Assembly (NCBI GenBank): GCA_902782815.1
Contig: CACZOS010000073.1
Location: forward strand, 1-5,085
Reading direction: 5' to 3'
DNA length: 5,085 bases
Source of the DNA: an uncultured Lachnospiraceae bacterium
Lineage (GTDB): Bacteria; Bacillota; Clostridia; Lachnospirales; Lachnospiraceae
In this document: one piece after another, positions 4,702 to 5,085 of the stretch
Position numbering within the stretch: the first letter of the stretch is position 1
Layout: every line of letters begins with the position of its first letter
The notes under the pieces: model-generated
Databases searched by the model: none
What the model was told of the DNA's origin: nothing
What the model saw: the letters and a program-made list of their open reading frames with translations, nothing else
Program-made: the position numbers and the translations under genes

Positions 4702-5085
4702 ATGGCAAAGAAAGTAGTATTAGCAGGCGCAGTTCGTACCCCGATCGGAAAAATGGGCGGAGCTTTAAGTACAGTATCTGCTGCAGATCTTGGTTCTATC
4801 GTGATCAAGGAAGCCCTCAACCGTACGAACATCCCTGCAGATCAGGTTGATGAAGTTTTAATGGGCTGTGTAATCCAGGCAGGCCAGGGACAGAACGTAG
4901 CCAGACAGGCTTCCATTGGGGCCGGACTTCCTGTAGAGGTTCCCGCAGTTACCATCAACGTAGTATGCGGCTCAGGTCTGAACTGCGTCAATATGGCGGC
5001 AGAGAAGATCATGGCAGGCACAGCTGATATCGTAGTAGCAGGCGGCATGGAGAATATGTCCCTCGCTCCTTATGCAGTAATGCAG
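4702..5085 (+). CDS. thlA: Acetyl-CoA C-acetyltransferase (thiolase), 5' part
   Basis: The first 128 codons of a biosynthetic thiolase, cut by the right edge. The enzyme condenses two acetyl-CoA to acetoacetyl-CoA, the entry step of the clostridial butyrate/butanol pathway. The N-terminus [16 protein letters not shown] (5-20) is the typical thiolase start. [15 protein letters not shown] (55-69) is conserved, and [14 protein letters not shown] (86-99) contains the acyl-accepting cysteine C89. [10 protein letters not shown] (111-120) is the following signature. A full enzyme is about 390 residues, so roughly two thirds lie outside. GGAGG (4689-4693) sits 8 nt before the ATG. Codon choice is strongly biased (many gta, gca, ggc), suggesting high expression. 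Two overlapping promoters and a Rex-like dyad precede it, in line with redox control. Genes for hydroxybutyryl-CoA dehydrogenase, crotonase and butyryl-CoA dehydrogenase often follow in related bacteria but are not visible here. Confidence 0.95.
   Translation, partial: MAKKVVLAGAVRTPIGKMGGALSTVSAADLGSIVIKEALNRTNIPADQVDEVLMGCVIQAGQGQNVARQASIGAGLPVEVPAVTINVVCGSGLNCVNMAAEKIMAGTADIVVAGGMENMSLAPYAVMQ

Noticed and set aside
4842..5048. Minus-strand frame within the thiolase gene
   Set aside because: It is antisense to strongly conserved thiolase sequence including the catalytic cysteine region, with no regulatory signals.

Overview
The window looks like chromosomal DNA from an anaerobic Firmicute of class Clostridia, most likely a Lachnospiraceae-type gut bacterium. 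This is inferred from strong AGGAGG-type ribosome binding sites, sigma-A promoters with 17-nt spacers, mid-GC genes next to an AT-rich regulatory region, a butyrate-pathway type thiolase, and a PurF-like protein of a type I associate with Clostridia. The species cannot be named from the sequence.

Layout. Five genes lie on the minus strand (about 1-4111) and one on the plus strand (4702 to the right edge). Reading the minus strand in its direction of transcription: a pyridoxamine-kinase-like gene (pdxY, 4111-3269) has its own promoter at 4194-4222. After 71 nt comes a PurF-like gene (3197-1785), which ends at a strong intrinsic terminator (1747-1776). Next is an unrecognised 143-residue protein (1715-1284). 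Then comes a ThrH-type HAD phosphatase/phosphotransferase (1136-531) with its own consensus-like promoter (1220-1248). Last, running off the left edge, is a protein with two InlB/Listeria-Bacteroides-type beta-grasp repeats (454-1). Diverging from pdxY across a ~590-nt AT-rich intergenic region is the first 128 codons of an acetyl-CoA C-acetyltransferase (thlA/atoB type, 4702-5085+).

How the genes relate. pdxY (PLP salvage) and the purF-like gene probably share a transcript. No confident promoter is visible between them, and the terminator follows the purF-like gene. thrH and the repeat protein form a second unit. The thiolase begins a separate unit that probably continues rightwards into acyl-CoA metabolism.

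Points that stand out. (1) The PurF-like protein keeps its PRPP-binding domain and Fe-S cysteine positions, but the catalytic cysteine and the other glutaminase signature residues are replaced. (2) The pdxY-thlA intergenic region holds three 18-bp dyads resembling the Rex redox-repressor operator. One is directly upstream of two overlapping thiolase promoters. (3) The repeat protein has tandem beta-grasp modules typical of surface proteins but no visible export signal at its N-terminus. No mobile element, CRISPR array, tRNA or rRNA was seen.
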